A stretch of DNA of 26,111 bases from CAZQLE01 sp964593905. GTDB taxonomy: Bacteria > Chloroflexota > Anaerolineae > Anaerolineales > Anaerolineaceae. Positions 15,544-23,309 of this stretch are shown one piece after another. The notes beneath the pieces were generated by a model. That model worked only from the letters and a program-made list of their open reading frames with translations, searched no databases and was not told the DNA's origin. Every line of letters starts with the position of its first letter. Position 1 is the first letter of the stretch. The position numbers were made by a program, and so were the translations under genes. Location of the stretch: assembly GCA_964593905.1 (NCBI GenBank), contig CAZQLE010000025.1:1-26111 (forward strand). Direction: 5' to 3'.

Positions 15544-16214
15544 AGATGAACCGGACTTTGAGAATTATCCGCCAACATCGCAATTCAATTTTGCTGGTGA
15601 TGTCATTTTTTATCATCCCGCTGTTTACCAACCTGACCAGCAGCTGGTTGGAAAAAACCGTTGGTGAAAGCGCCACGCAAATTTTGAACCTTATTGCGAT
15701 TTTGTTGGCTCTGATTGCCGCGGTTTATATCGTCATTTTCATTGCCGGTCGTTTGGGGAAAAAGGAAATGCTGGTAAGTATNNNNNNNNNNGGGCTGGTT
15801 CTGCTGATTGGCCCCGGTCGGCCAGACCGGGACCCACTGCAAGGTGCGGCTGTGCCGGCCATTGAATATCATCAGCCCAAAAAAATCTGGTTGATTGCCA
15901 GTTTGCAGGGCGCCCCGGTCGCCGAAAAGCTACGCGACCAATACGCCTCGGAACATTGCGAGGTGATGATTCAGATCATCCAAAACCAATTTGATATCCA
16001 TGATACCTATGCAGCAGTGCGCCAATTAATCGAAACTGGGACTGCAATCAATGAAGGACAGGCCGCGCCGGTCATTTTTGATTTTACTGGCGGCACACAC
16101 CCCATGGCGGCTGGAATGGTGCTGGCCTGTGGAGATCAGTGGCCCATGCAATATATGAGCAGCCCGCCGGGTGGCATTTCGCAGCCAATTTTGGTCCAAT
16201 TTAAACCCCAGTGA
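15540..16214 (+). CDS. Membrane-anchored CARF protein (two TM helices), candidate cOA-gated effector; contains assembly gap
   Basis: The GTG at 15540 overlaps the csm6-like stop; an ATG at 15546 is an alternative. Two hydrophobic helices lie at about residues 15-33 (ILLVMSFFIIPLF) and 46-69 (ILNLIAILLALIAAVYIVIF). After the N-gap (residues 81-84) comes a CARF-type Rossmann domain: GLVLLIGPGRP, KKIWLIASLQGAPVAEKL, then the ligand loop VIFDFTGGTHPMAAGMVLA near residue 186. There is no HEPN or other nuclease domain, and only about 225 residues in all. It resembles in outline the TM-CARF class that includes Cam1, a membrane effector of type III systems, but with two helices. The likely role is binding the Cas10 signal and acting at the inner membrane. 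Confidence 0.8.
   Translation: MKMNRTLRIIRQHRNSILLVMSFFIIPLFTNLTSSWLEKTVGESATQILNLIAILLALIAAVYIVIFIAGRLGKKEMLVSXXXXGLVLLIGPGRPDRDPLQGAAVPAIEYHQPKKIWLIASLQGAPVAEKLRDQYASEHCEVMIQIIQNQFDIHDTYAAVRQLIETGTAINEGQAAPVIFDFTGGTHPMAAGMVLACGDQWPMQYMSSPPGGISQPILVQFKPQ
15782..15791. other. Run of ten Ns (assembly gap)
   Basis: The ten Ns fall between the TM part and the CARF part of the membrane CARF gene. The frame is kept across ten bases, and the CARF strand resumes sensibly. Ten Ns can be a placeholder of unknown true length, so the linker length is uncertain. Confidence 0.95.
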
Positions 16215-16242
16215 GACAATACCAAACGCAGGGAGTTAAACA

Positions 16243-17142
16243 ATGCTGCTTTCTTGGGTGATCCAATATCAGCCGTCACCGGCGGAAATACCTGTGCAGC
16301 AGGTGCGCGCATTGGAAAGCATATTTCTGAGCTGGGTAAGTGCCGCAGATGAAGCCTTTGGCGCAGAATTGCATGCCAGCCAGAAAAAACCATTTACCGT
16401 TTCGGATCTGCAAGGAAGGGTGGTGCGCGGACAGAATGCCGCAGATGTTGAGGGGCAACCTGCCAGGTTGGTTTTTGCGGCTAACCAGCCGCTGTGGTGG
16501 CGGGTGACCACTTTTTCGCCGCGCCTGACAACTTTGGTGATGGAGCAGTTGCAGCACCATCTGCCTGAGCAGACCCGGTTCGAAAACTGCGGCTGCACGC
16601 TGGCGCTGGACAAGCATTCGTTGAATCAGATTCCCGGTCACCGGTGGGCCGCCCGGCAGAGCTATGAGGAGTTGACCCAGCGTTATTTGTTAAACAGCCA
16701 GCCGCCGGGGGGTGGAATGCGCCTCCGTTTTTTTTCGCCGGTTGCTTTTCACAAAGATGGGCGTTTCTGGCTTTTTCCGACTCCTGAGCAGGTGGTGGGC
16801 TCGTGGCTGAAGCGTTGGAATGAATATGCGCCGGTGACCTTTCCGGATGAAACGCGAAAGGCAGCCGGCCAACTGCTGGCCGTCAGCCGATACAGGCTGG
16901 AAACCGCAACCGTGCAAGATGACAGCCTGCTGCGCGGATTTTGTGGAGAGTGTACCTTTGATTTTCTGGAGGCAGATCCCTACTGGATGCGGGTGATTCA
17001 TACTCTGGCGGCCTTTTCATTTTATTGCGGCACAGGGGTTAAAACCGCCCGCGGAATGGGACAGACCCGGTGGTTGTATGAAATGGCTCGATCAGGTGAT
17101 CAATCTGGAGAATTTGCGCCTGGCCTGGCAGGAAGTGGCTGA
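16243..17142 (+). CDS. cas6: Cas6 pre-crRNA endoribonuclease
   Basis: This 299-residue protein has the RAMP-like Cas6 layout, with the C-terminal Gly-rich loop in FYCGTGVKTARGMGQTRW near residues 259-276. Conserved Cas6 landmarks include RLRFFSPVAF and GFCGECTFDF. A candidate His near the start of the fold is not obvious to me. AGGGAG lies about 9 nt before the ATG. Cas6 cuts the repeat transcript; the repeats here have a short hairpin placed to leave an 8-nt tag. The last ~21 residues lie beyond the normal Cas6 end and overlap the RT gene by 65 bp in another frame. Confidence 0.9.
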   Translation: MLLSWVIQYQPSPAEIPVQQVRALESIFLSWVSAADEAFGAELHASQKKPFTVSDLQGRVVRGQNAADVEGQPARLVFAANQPLWWRVTTFSPRLTTLVMEQLQHHLPEQTRFENCGCTLALDKHSLNQIPGHRWAARQSYEELTQRYLLNSQPPGGGMRLRFFSPVAFHKDGRFWLFPTPEQVVGSWLKRWNEYAPVTFPDETRKAAGQLLAVSRYRLETATVQDDSLLRGFCGECTFDFLEADPYWMRVIHTLAAFSFYCGTGVKTARGMGQTRWLYEMARSGDQSGEFAPGLAGSG

Positions 17143-17983
17143 ACGCAGCGGAGCCGCCGGAATTGACCGGGTGAGTGTTTCGCGCTGGCGCAGAAATTGG
17201 GAAGAACGACTGGTTGCGCTTTCTGATACAGTGCGCAATCAGACTTATCGTCCGAGACCTCCGCGGATGATTTGTATCCCCAAAAAAGATGGATCGTTGC
17301 GGGAAATTTCGATTTTAACCGTCACAGACCGCGTGCTGCAGCGGGCATTTCTGCGGGTGGTGGATGATGTGTTTGACCATACTTTTTTGGAATGCAGTTA
17401 CGGCTATCGGGCTGGCCGAGGTTTAAGAGATGCGGTTCCTGCCATTCTTTATCACCGCGATCTTGGCCGTTTGTGGGTGGTGGATGCAGATATCGATGCA
17501 TGTTTTCAGCGATTGCAGCACGCGATCATTCTTCAAGAATTTAATAAATGTATCGACGAGCCGGGCATTTTGCGGTTGTTGAGGTTATGGTTGCAAACGG
17601 GCAAGAACACCAACGGAATATTTATGGGCGCTGTGATCTCACCACTGCTGTGCAATATTTATCTCAATGTGATGGATCACCAATTGGTTGCAAATGGATT
17701 TCACCTGGTGCGTTATGCCGATGATTTTTGCATTTTTTGCCGCAGCGAAGAGGATGCCAGACAGGCGCTGTCTTTTACCGGGATTGTGCTCTCTGAATTG
17801 TTTCTGCAATTTGAACCTGCCAAAACGAGAATTACCCACTTTAACCATGGTTTTGATTTTTTAGGAATTCATTTTGACCGCAGTAGTTTTCGTTATCTTG
17901 CCAATCAGGAGCAAATTGAAGTTCGCGGCAGTATTGTCGACGATTTGCCCTTTGACCAGATTCCATCGCGCTATGAGGGTTAG
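17078..17983 (+). CDS. Reverse transcriptase associated with cas1
   Basis: This 301-residue group-II-intron-like RT has the finger and palm blocks in order: NLRLAWQEVAERSGAAGIDRV, the FIPKKDG-like ICIPKKDGSLREI, LECSYGYRAGRGLRDAV, VVDADIDACFQRL, GAVISPLLCNIYLN, the catalytic VRYADDFCIF (YADD at 213-216) and FDFLGIHFDR. No maturase or endonuclease domain follows. Known RTs next to or fused with Cas1 in type III systems allow spacers to be taken from RNA. It starts inside cas6 with a weak GGTGG site and ends at TAG directly before the cas1 ATG in the same frame, so one codon separates it from an RT-Cas1 fusion. Confidence 0.93.
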   Translation: MKWLDQVINLENLRLAWQEVAERSGAAGIDRVSVSRWRRNWEERLVALSDTVRNQTYRPRPPRMICIPKKDGSLREISILTVTDRVLQRAFLRVVDDVFDHTFLECSYGYRAGRGLRDAVPAILYHRDLGRLWVVDADIDACFQRLQHAIILQEFNKCIDEPGILRLLRLWLQTGKNTNGIFMGAVISPLLCNIYLNVMDHQLVANGFHLVRYADDFCIFCRSEEDARQALSFTGIVLSELFLQFEPAKTRITHFNHGFDFLGIHFDRSSFRYLANQEQIEVRGSIVDDLPFDQIPSRYEG

Positions 17984-18982
17984 ATGGCGACGCTCTATGT
18001 AACCGAACCTGGCTGCAGGATTGAAAAAGAATATCATCGTTTGCTGGTAACCAACCCGGATGACGAGGTGATCTTCTCTGTGCCGATGGTTAAGGTGAGC
18101 GATGTTGTGGTAATTGGATCGGTGGGTTTTACTACGCAAGCGCTGGTGCAATTGCTGGAGAACGATGTGCCGGTTTCAATTTTGACAGCTTCAGGAAAAA
18201 TTTTGGGCAGGCTGCAACCTACATCTTCGAAGAATATTTTTCTGCGCCATGCACAATACCAAAGAGCCCTGGAGGCGGATTTTTGTTTTGAGATGGCGCG
18301 GACCCTTGTGCAGGGAAAAATTCATAACCAACGCACACTGGCGCAGCGCATCGGGCGCACCAATGCGAAGGTCGATCGGCTGCTCATCGATGAGATGCGC
18401 GATATGGCAAAAGCGACAATGACTGCCTCTGGTCTGGATGGTTTACGAGGGCTGGAGGGGAATGCTGCCAAACGCTATTTTGAAATTTTACGCAAAGCCA
18501 TACCCGCCGAATGGGATTTTGTGGCGCGCAGCCGCCGGCCGCCGCGCAGCGCTTTTAATGCTTTGTTAAGTCTGGGATATTCACTGCTGACCCAGAATAT
18601 GATCACAGCACTGGAAATTGTAGGTTTAGACCCATTCGACGGGTTTTTTCACAGCGACGCCTACGGCCGGCCCGCTCTGGCATTGGACCTGGTGGAGGAG
18701 TTTCGCAGTGTGATTGTGGATTCTGTGGTCTTGCTGGTTGTCAATAAAAAAATTCTTAACCCGGACGATTTTCTGACAGGTGAAAAGGGCGCATATTTTT
18801 TGAAACCAGCCGGGATGCGAAAGTTTTTACGGCAGTATGCCAGGCGGCTGCAAACCCCGGTCAAGCATCCGTTGAGTGACCATCCATTAACTTACCAGAA
18901 GATTTTTGAGCTGCAGGCGCGCCAGATGAGGAAGAAAATTGAGGGACAGATAGAGCAATACCTGCCTTTTGTTTTTCGATAA
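17984..18982 (+). CDS. cas1: Cas1 integrase
   Basis: This 332-residue protein is the full-length metal-dependent DNA integrase of adaptation. It opens ATLYVTEPGCRIEKEYHRLL, the usual beta-rich domain, then carries the metal site: E158 in GLEGNAAKRYF, H223 in FFHSDAYGRP, and an acidic cluster in LALDLVEEFRSVIVD (D235, E238, E239). All ligands are present, so it should be active. It starts with ATG immediately after the RT stop codon, with no room for a separate leader, and is thus tightly coupled to RT. No fused nuclease or Cas6 domain is present. Confidence 0.96.
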   Translation: MATLYVTEPGCRIEKEYHRLLVTNPDDEVIFSVPMVKVSDVVVIGSVGFTTQALVQLLENDVPVSILTASGKILGRLQPTSSKNIFLRHAQYQRALEADFCFEMARTLVQGKIHNQRTLAQRIGRTNAKVDRLLIDEMRDMAKATMTASGLDGLRGLEGNAAKRYFEILRKAIPAEWDFVARSRRPPRSAFNALLSLGYSLLTQNMITALEIVGLDPFDGFFHSDAYGRPALALDLVEEFRSVIVDSVVLLVVNKKILNPDDFLTGEKGAYFLKPAGMRKFLRQYARRLQTPVKHPLSDHPLTYQKIFELQARQMRKKIEGQIEQYLPFVFR

Positions 18983-18995
18983 AAGGAAACCCAGG

Positions 18996-19283
18996 TTGAA
19001 AAAAGAATTTTTGCTGATTGTCTATGATATTTCGAATGACCGCAGGCGGACAAAAGTTCACGATTTGCTGCTGGATTATGGCACACCCGTTCAGTATTCT
19101 GTATTCGAGTGTTTATTGGATGAAAAACAAATTAAGAAAATGAAAAAGGCGCTCCGACGGATCATTCGCCCACGGGCAGACAATTTGCGGTATTATACCT
19201 TATGCGCCGCCTGTCTTAAAAAAGTGGAGACGACAGGCGGGAAGGAAGTGCACAGCCAGGACCCGGGTGTGTTGGTGGTTTAA
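18996..19283 (+). CDS. cas2: Cas2
   Basis: I prefer the TTG at 18996 (95 residues) because AAAGGA lies about 8 nt before it; an upstream in-frame TTG at 18969 would overlap cas1. Features are the ferredoxin-like opening FLLIVYDISNDRRRTKVHDLL with Asp11 at the usual metal position, YGTPVQYSVFECLL, and the late strand ADNLRYYTLCAACLKKVE. It ends at a normal place for the family. It forms the Cas1-Cas2 integrase complex. The region after its stop stays open in the same frame for 69 codons. Confidence 0.93.
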   Translation: MKKEFLLIVYDISNDRRRTKVHDLLLDYGTPVQYSVFECLLDEKQIKKMKKALRRIIRPRADNLRYYTLCAACLKKVETTGGKEVHSQDPGVLVV

Positions 19284-19490
19284 AAAAAATCGGGCATCGG
19301 CACGGTTAACACGGCAATTGGAGATGCCCGAAAAATCGATCCAAAATACCCCCACTGGTACGGTAAGCAAATTGAAGATACCCACAGGTGGCAGGTAGAT
19401 GGATGGGAATTGCGGGGATTAAACCGGTTTTGCAACCTGAATGGGATGCCCGCACAGCGCCGGCAGGTGGAAAAATGGCAGATTTATCAT
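19284..19490 (+). other. 69-codon open frame directly after cas2, in the same frame, no start codon
   Basis: After the cas2 TAA the same frame runs without a stop to TAA at 19491-19493. Its translation looks protein-like and is rich in Trp: KIDPKYPHWYGKQIEDTHRW followed by QVDGWELRGLNRFCNLNG. No ATG opens it; the first in-frame ATG codes a Met near the end. It may be a decayed gene remnant, a readthrough extension, or chance. It occupies most of the cas2-array gap. Confidence 0.3.
19290..19331 (-). terminator. Minus-strand terminator-like hairpin between cas2 and the leader
   Basis: TCGGGCATC (19290-19298) pairs with GATGCCCGA (19323-19331), a 9-bp perfect stem. Read on the minus strand it is followed by eight Ts, as in an intrinsic terminator, though the 24-nt loop is long. 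It would stop antisense transcription coming out of the array. A third copy of GATGCCCG lies at 19445-19452. Confidence 0.4.
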
Positions 19491-19493
19491 TAA

Positions 19494-19565
19494 AAATGAC
19501 TAATTTAAAGTCGAATTATGCTAAAATGATTGCAACTGACCCGGAAATACAATAAACACTCGGGG
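19494..19565 (+). promoter_or_regulatory. CRISPR leader with candidate extended -10 promoter
   Basis: This AT-rich stretch is directly before the first repeat. TGCTAAAAT at 19519-19527 fits an extended -10, placing the transcription start about 30 nt before repeat 1. The -35 is weak. The plus orientation agrees with the hairpin position in the repeat and with the degenerate repeat at the other end. Confidence 0.55.
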
Positions 19566-22500
19566 GTTAAAATTCCAATAATCCCCATAAGGGGACTTAA
19601 ACAATTTGTCGCCGATGCAGCCACCACGCCAGGACTCGGGTTAAAATTCCAATAATCCCCATAAGGGGACTTAAACAAACAATCAAGATAGCCAACCACA
19701 TGTTGACAATACCTTGGTTAAAATTCCAATAATCCCCATAAGGGGACTTAAACGTAAGTACGCCAAATACATGAGCGCGACTAGGATAGCGAGTTAAAAT
19801 TCCAATAATCCCCATAAGGGGACTTAAACTCGCCAGCCACTAAGGCGTTTTCTTGCCGTTGAACCCGATCGTTAAAATTCCAATAATCCCCATAAGGGGA
19901 CTTAAACATTGGTTGGCGGGGCAGGATGCCGCGCCTTGGAGGGTTGAGTTAAAATTCCAATAATCCCCATAAGGGGACTTAAACACAATTACCGAGCGAC
20001 GGTCAACACTTTCCACGATGATGGGTTAAAATTCCAATAATCCCCATAAGGGGACTTAAACGCTGCCGTCCATGCCCTTGAGTTTGATCTTACTTTTGCG
20101 TTAAAATTCCAATAATCCCCATAAGGGGACTTAAACAGACCATCGCAACCGATGTTGGAGGGGGTGGGAGTAGGTTAAAATTCCAATAATCCCCATAAGG
20201 GGACTTAAACATTGATGTCCCACTCAACTTGTTGGAGCGGTTCTTCGTTAAAATTCCAATAATCCCCATAAGGGGACTTAAACACTTCTCCGCATATTCG
20301 CAGCCACGGCAGTCCTGTTGAGTTAAAATTCCAATAATCCCCATAAGGGGACTTAAACGTATGACAATCCAGAAGATTGCCACCATACCTAATCCCCTGT
20401 TAAAATTCCAATAATCCCCATAAGGGGACTTAAACCCCGTATTCGGGGCTTTATCCACGACGGAATCCCCACAGCTGGTTAAAATTCCAATAATCCCCAT
20501 AAGGGGACTTAAACAATTGTTTGCCGGTTTTGCCTAATATTGAGGGATTTGATGTTAAAATTCCAATAATCCCCATAAGGGGACTTAAACATCTCTTCAG
20601 GATTGACAGGGACAGCCATCCCAAATCGTTAAAATTCCAATAATCCCCATAAGGGGACTTAAACGAGAAGCAGGTGTTGCCAGGCGGGTAATGCAATGTA
20701 CCAATGATGTTAAAATTCCAATAATCCCCATAAGGGGACTTAAACATCGTATGACTTACCGTCACCTTGAACGACAACCTTTCGGTCATCAGACAAATGC
20801 ATCGTGCATACGTTAAAATTCCAATAATCCCCATAAGGGGACTTAAACTATTGACGCTGCCCACACAATCGAGCTAATCAAGGACATCGTGTTAAAATTC
20901 CAATAATCCCCATAAGGGGACTTAAACCATTCAGCTTGATCTTGAAGATTTCGGGATACTTGGTGTTAAAATTCCAATAATCCCCATAAGGGGACTTAAA
21001 CGTTGTGGCTGGGGTCAGTGTGGGCAGCCAGATAAGTATAGCTACCTGTTAAAATTCCAATAATCCCCATAAGGGGACTTAAACAGGCTATTCTCTTGTC
21101 GTTGAACCCGATCTCCCTTGCGGAGTTAAAATTCCAATAATCCCCATAAGGGGACTTAAACCTGTGGCCCGCTTCGGATTCCCTTGAGCGTCATACCACC
21201 AAGTTAAAATTCCAATAATCCCCATAAGGGGACTTAAACACATCCCGTACCCGCAAAATATCGCCGGCTCGCTTGGTGAACTCATTGTGTTAAAATTCCA
21301 ATAATCCCCATAAGGGGACTTAAACACATCCTCGAATGCGCGTGTAACGTTGGCAGCGTTGTATGTTAAAATTCCAATAATCCCCCTAAGGGGACTTAAA
21401 CCAACCATGCGCCAGCGATGAAGCTAAGGATTCCGGCAGTTAAAATTCCAATAATCCCCATAAGGGGACTTAAACAGTTTGGCATCGACGAAAGCGCGTT
21501 GAGCGTCTTCGTTGTTAAAATTCCAATAATCCCCATAAGGGGACTTAAACGATTAGATTGGGTTTGAAGATCTTACGACAGTGACTAGTTAAAATTCCAA
21601 TAATCCCCATAAGGGGACTTAAACGGTTTCTCAGTAGGCTCACTAACCAAGCTTTGCCCATTGTTAAAATTCCAATAATCCCCATAAGGGGACTTAAACG
21701 TGTGGCCCATTTTGCTACTCCTCCCAAACTTACAACAGGAGTTAAAATTCCAATAATCCCCATAAGGGGACTTAAACATCCATATTCTTTTCGTTGAGTT
21801 CCTTCCGCAACCGCTCGACCTCAGGTTAAAATTCCAATAATCCCCATAAGGGGACTTAAACCCCGCTATAGTTGATGAGCCGAGCTTGAGCTTCCTCGTT
21901 AAAATTCCAATAATCCCCATAAGGGGACTTAAACAATGTGTCGCCGACAGGCAAGGGTCCGTCGATCGCAACTAATGCGGTTAAAATTCCAATAATCCCC
22001 ATAAGGGGACTTAAACAGTTTGGGCAATTTGGGCAAGCTTTTCAGGATAGACTCGTTAAAATTCCAATAATCCCTATAAGGGGACTTAAACGATCATTAA
22101 TCTGCCGAAGCTGTTCGCTGAGGTTGGCCTGCGTTAAAATTCCAATAATCCCCATAAGGGGACTTAAACGGGGTCGAGGTGGATACCGGAGCATTGCCGG
22201 GGGTGAGTTAAAATTCCAATAATCCCCATAAGGGGACTTAAACATCCGCCTTGTTATTGGGGTCAGAGCCCGAGCAGTCTTTGTTAAAATTCCAATAATC
22301 CCCATAAGGGGACTTAAACGCAACGAACGTCCATCCAGATCACCTGATAGCATGCCTGTTAAAATTCCAATAATCCCCATAAGGGGACTTAAACCCAAAG
22401 ACGTTTTGCAGATGTACGGCTTGGGCGTGGAGGTTAAAATTCCAATAATCCCCATAAGGGGACTTAAACGTAACAGCCGCGCCCAAAAACGGAATAAAGA

Positions 22501-23232
22501 TCATCGAGGATGTTAAAATTCCAATAATCCCCATAAGGGGACTTAAACCTCTTCTTCACACAACTGTGCGTAGTGACGATATCCTTGTTAAAATTCCAAT
22601 AATCCCCATAAGGGGACTTAAACAAAAACGACTTACTTACATACGAACGGACCCACCAAGTTAAAATTCCAATAATCCCCATAAGGGGACTTAAACAGCA
22701 CGGCAAAGGGAGGCAGTAGTTTGAGATACCACGGGTTAAAATTCCAATAATCCCCATAAGGGGACTTAAACGGGATTCATATCTGTCGGGCGGTCGCCTT
22801 CTGGCCAAGTTAAAATTCCAATAATCCCCATAAGGGGACTTAAACGGCGCCAGATCCCGTCGGGGTCTTTGATCATGATGTCGTTAAAATTCCAATAATC
22901 CCCATAAGGGGACTTAAACAATCATTGGGTAAATCAGTGTTGCTTTCTCCGCAAGATGGGTTAAAATTCCAATAATCCCCATAAGGGGACTTAAACAGCG
23001 CCTGCGTCTGCTGGATGTATTCCTCAATCGACAGCCAGCCGGTTAAAATTCCAATAATCCCCATAAGGGGACTTAAACAAGATGTTATCCCAGGGGACGG
23101 TGATGGCGAGCTCGCGGCCGCCGTTAAAATTCCAATAATCCCCATAAGGGGACTTAAACCCTGGATTCAGAACGTGTCCCTTGGTGCAACCAAAGGTTAA
23201 AACTCCAACAATCCCCAGCAGGGGACTTTAAC
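19566..23232 (+). CRISPR. CRISPR array, 48 repeats of 37 nt and 47 spacers
   Basis: The repeat begins GTTAAAATTCCAATAA, has a CCCC-ATAA-GGGG hairpin core, and ends GGACTTAAAC. I count 47 near-identical copies plus one degenerate last copy (23196-23232) with five changes. Spacers are 36-49 nt except one of 66 nt (20746-20811). Cas6 cleavage at the base of the hairpin on the plus strand would leave the 8-nt tag ACTTAAAC; the other strand would leave about 16 nt, so I assign plus orientation with the leader by cas2. Single-base repeat variants occur at 21365-21401 and 22055-22091. The near-perfect repeats suggest an active, well-kept array served by the adjacent RT/cas1/cas2 and cas6. Confidence 0.98.
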
Positions 23233-23274
23233 GGGGATTCTGCCTGGGGGGCTAACCCCCGGCTAACTACCGGG

Positions 23275-23303
23275 CTGACAAGCGCCGTGGGGTGTTCTAT
23301 ACT
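23275..23303 (+). promoter_or_regulatory. Sigma70-type promoter of the replication-relaxation gene
   Basis: CTGACA (23275-23280), exactly 17 bp, then TATACT (23298-23303). Initiation about 7 nt after the -10 falls on the A of ATG 23310, suggesting a leaderless message. Confidence 0.65.
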
Positions 23304-23309
23304 GCCGGT

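Noticed and set aside
22846..22860. GGCGCCAG in a spacer resembling the tRNA 3' end
   Set aside because: Only 8 bp, inside a normal spacer; chance match, not attR.
19505..23145. Long minus-strand open frames across the array with repeated KSPYGDYWNFN / LSPLMGIIGILT peptides
   Set aside because: They are translations of the CRISPR repeat: two of its three minus-strand frames lack stops. Not genes.
21938..23200. Plus-strand frames with repeated VKIPIIPIRGLK
   Set aside because: Same cause: the one open plus-strand frame of the repeat.
19566..23232. Minus-strand transcription of the array
   Set aside because: The hairpin would leave about 16 nt instead of an 8-nt tag, the degenerate repeat is at the right end, and the leader beside cas2 is on the left.
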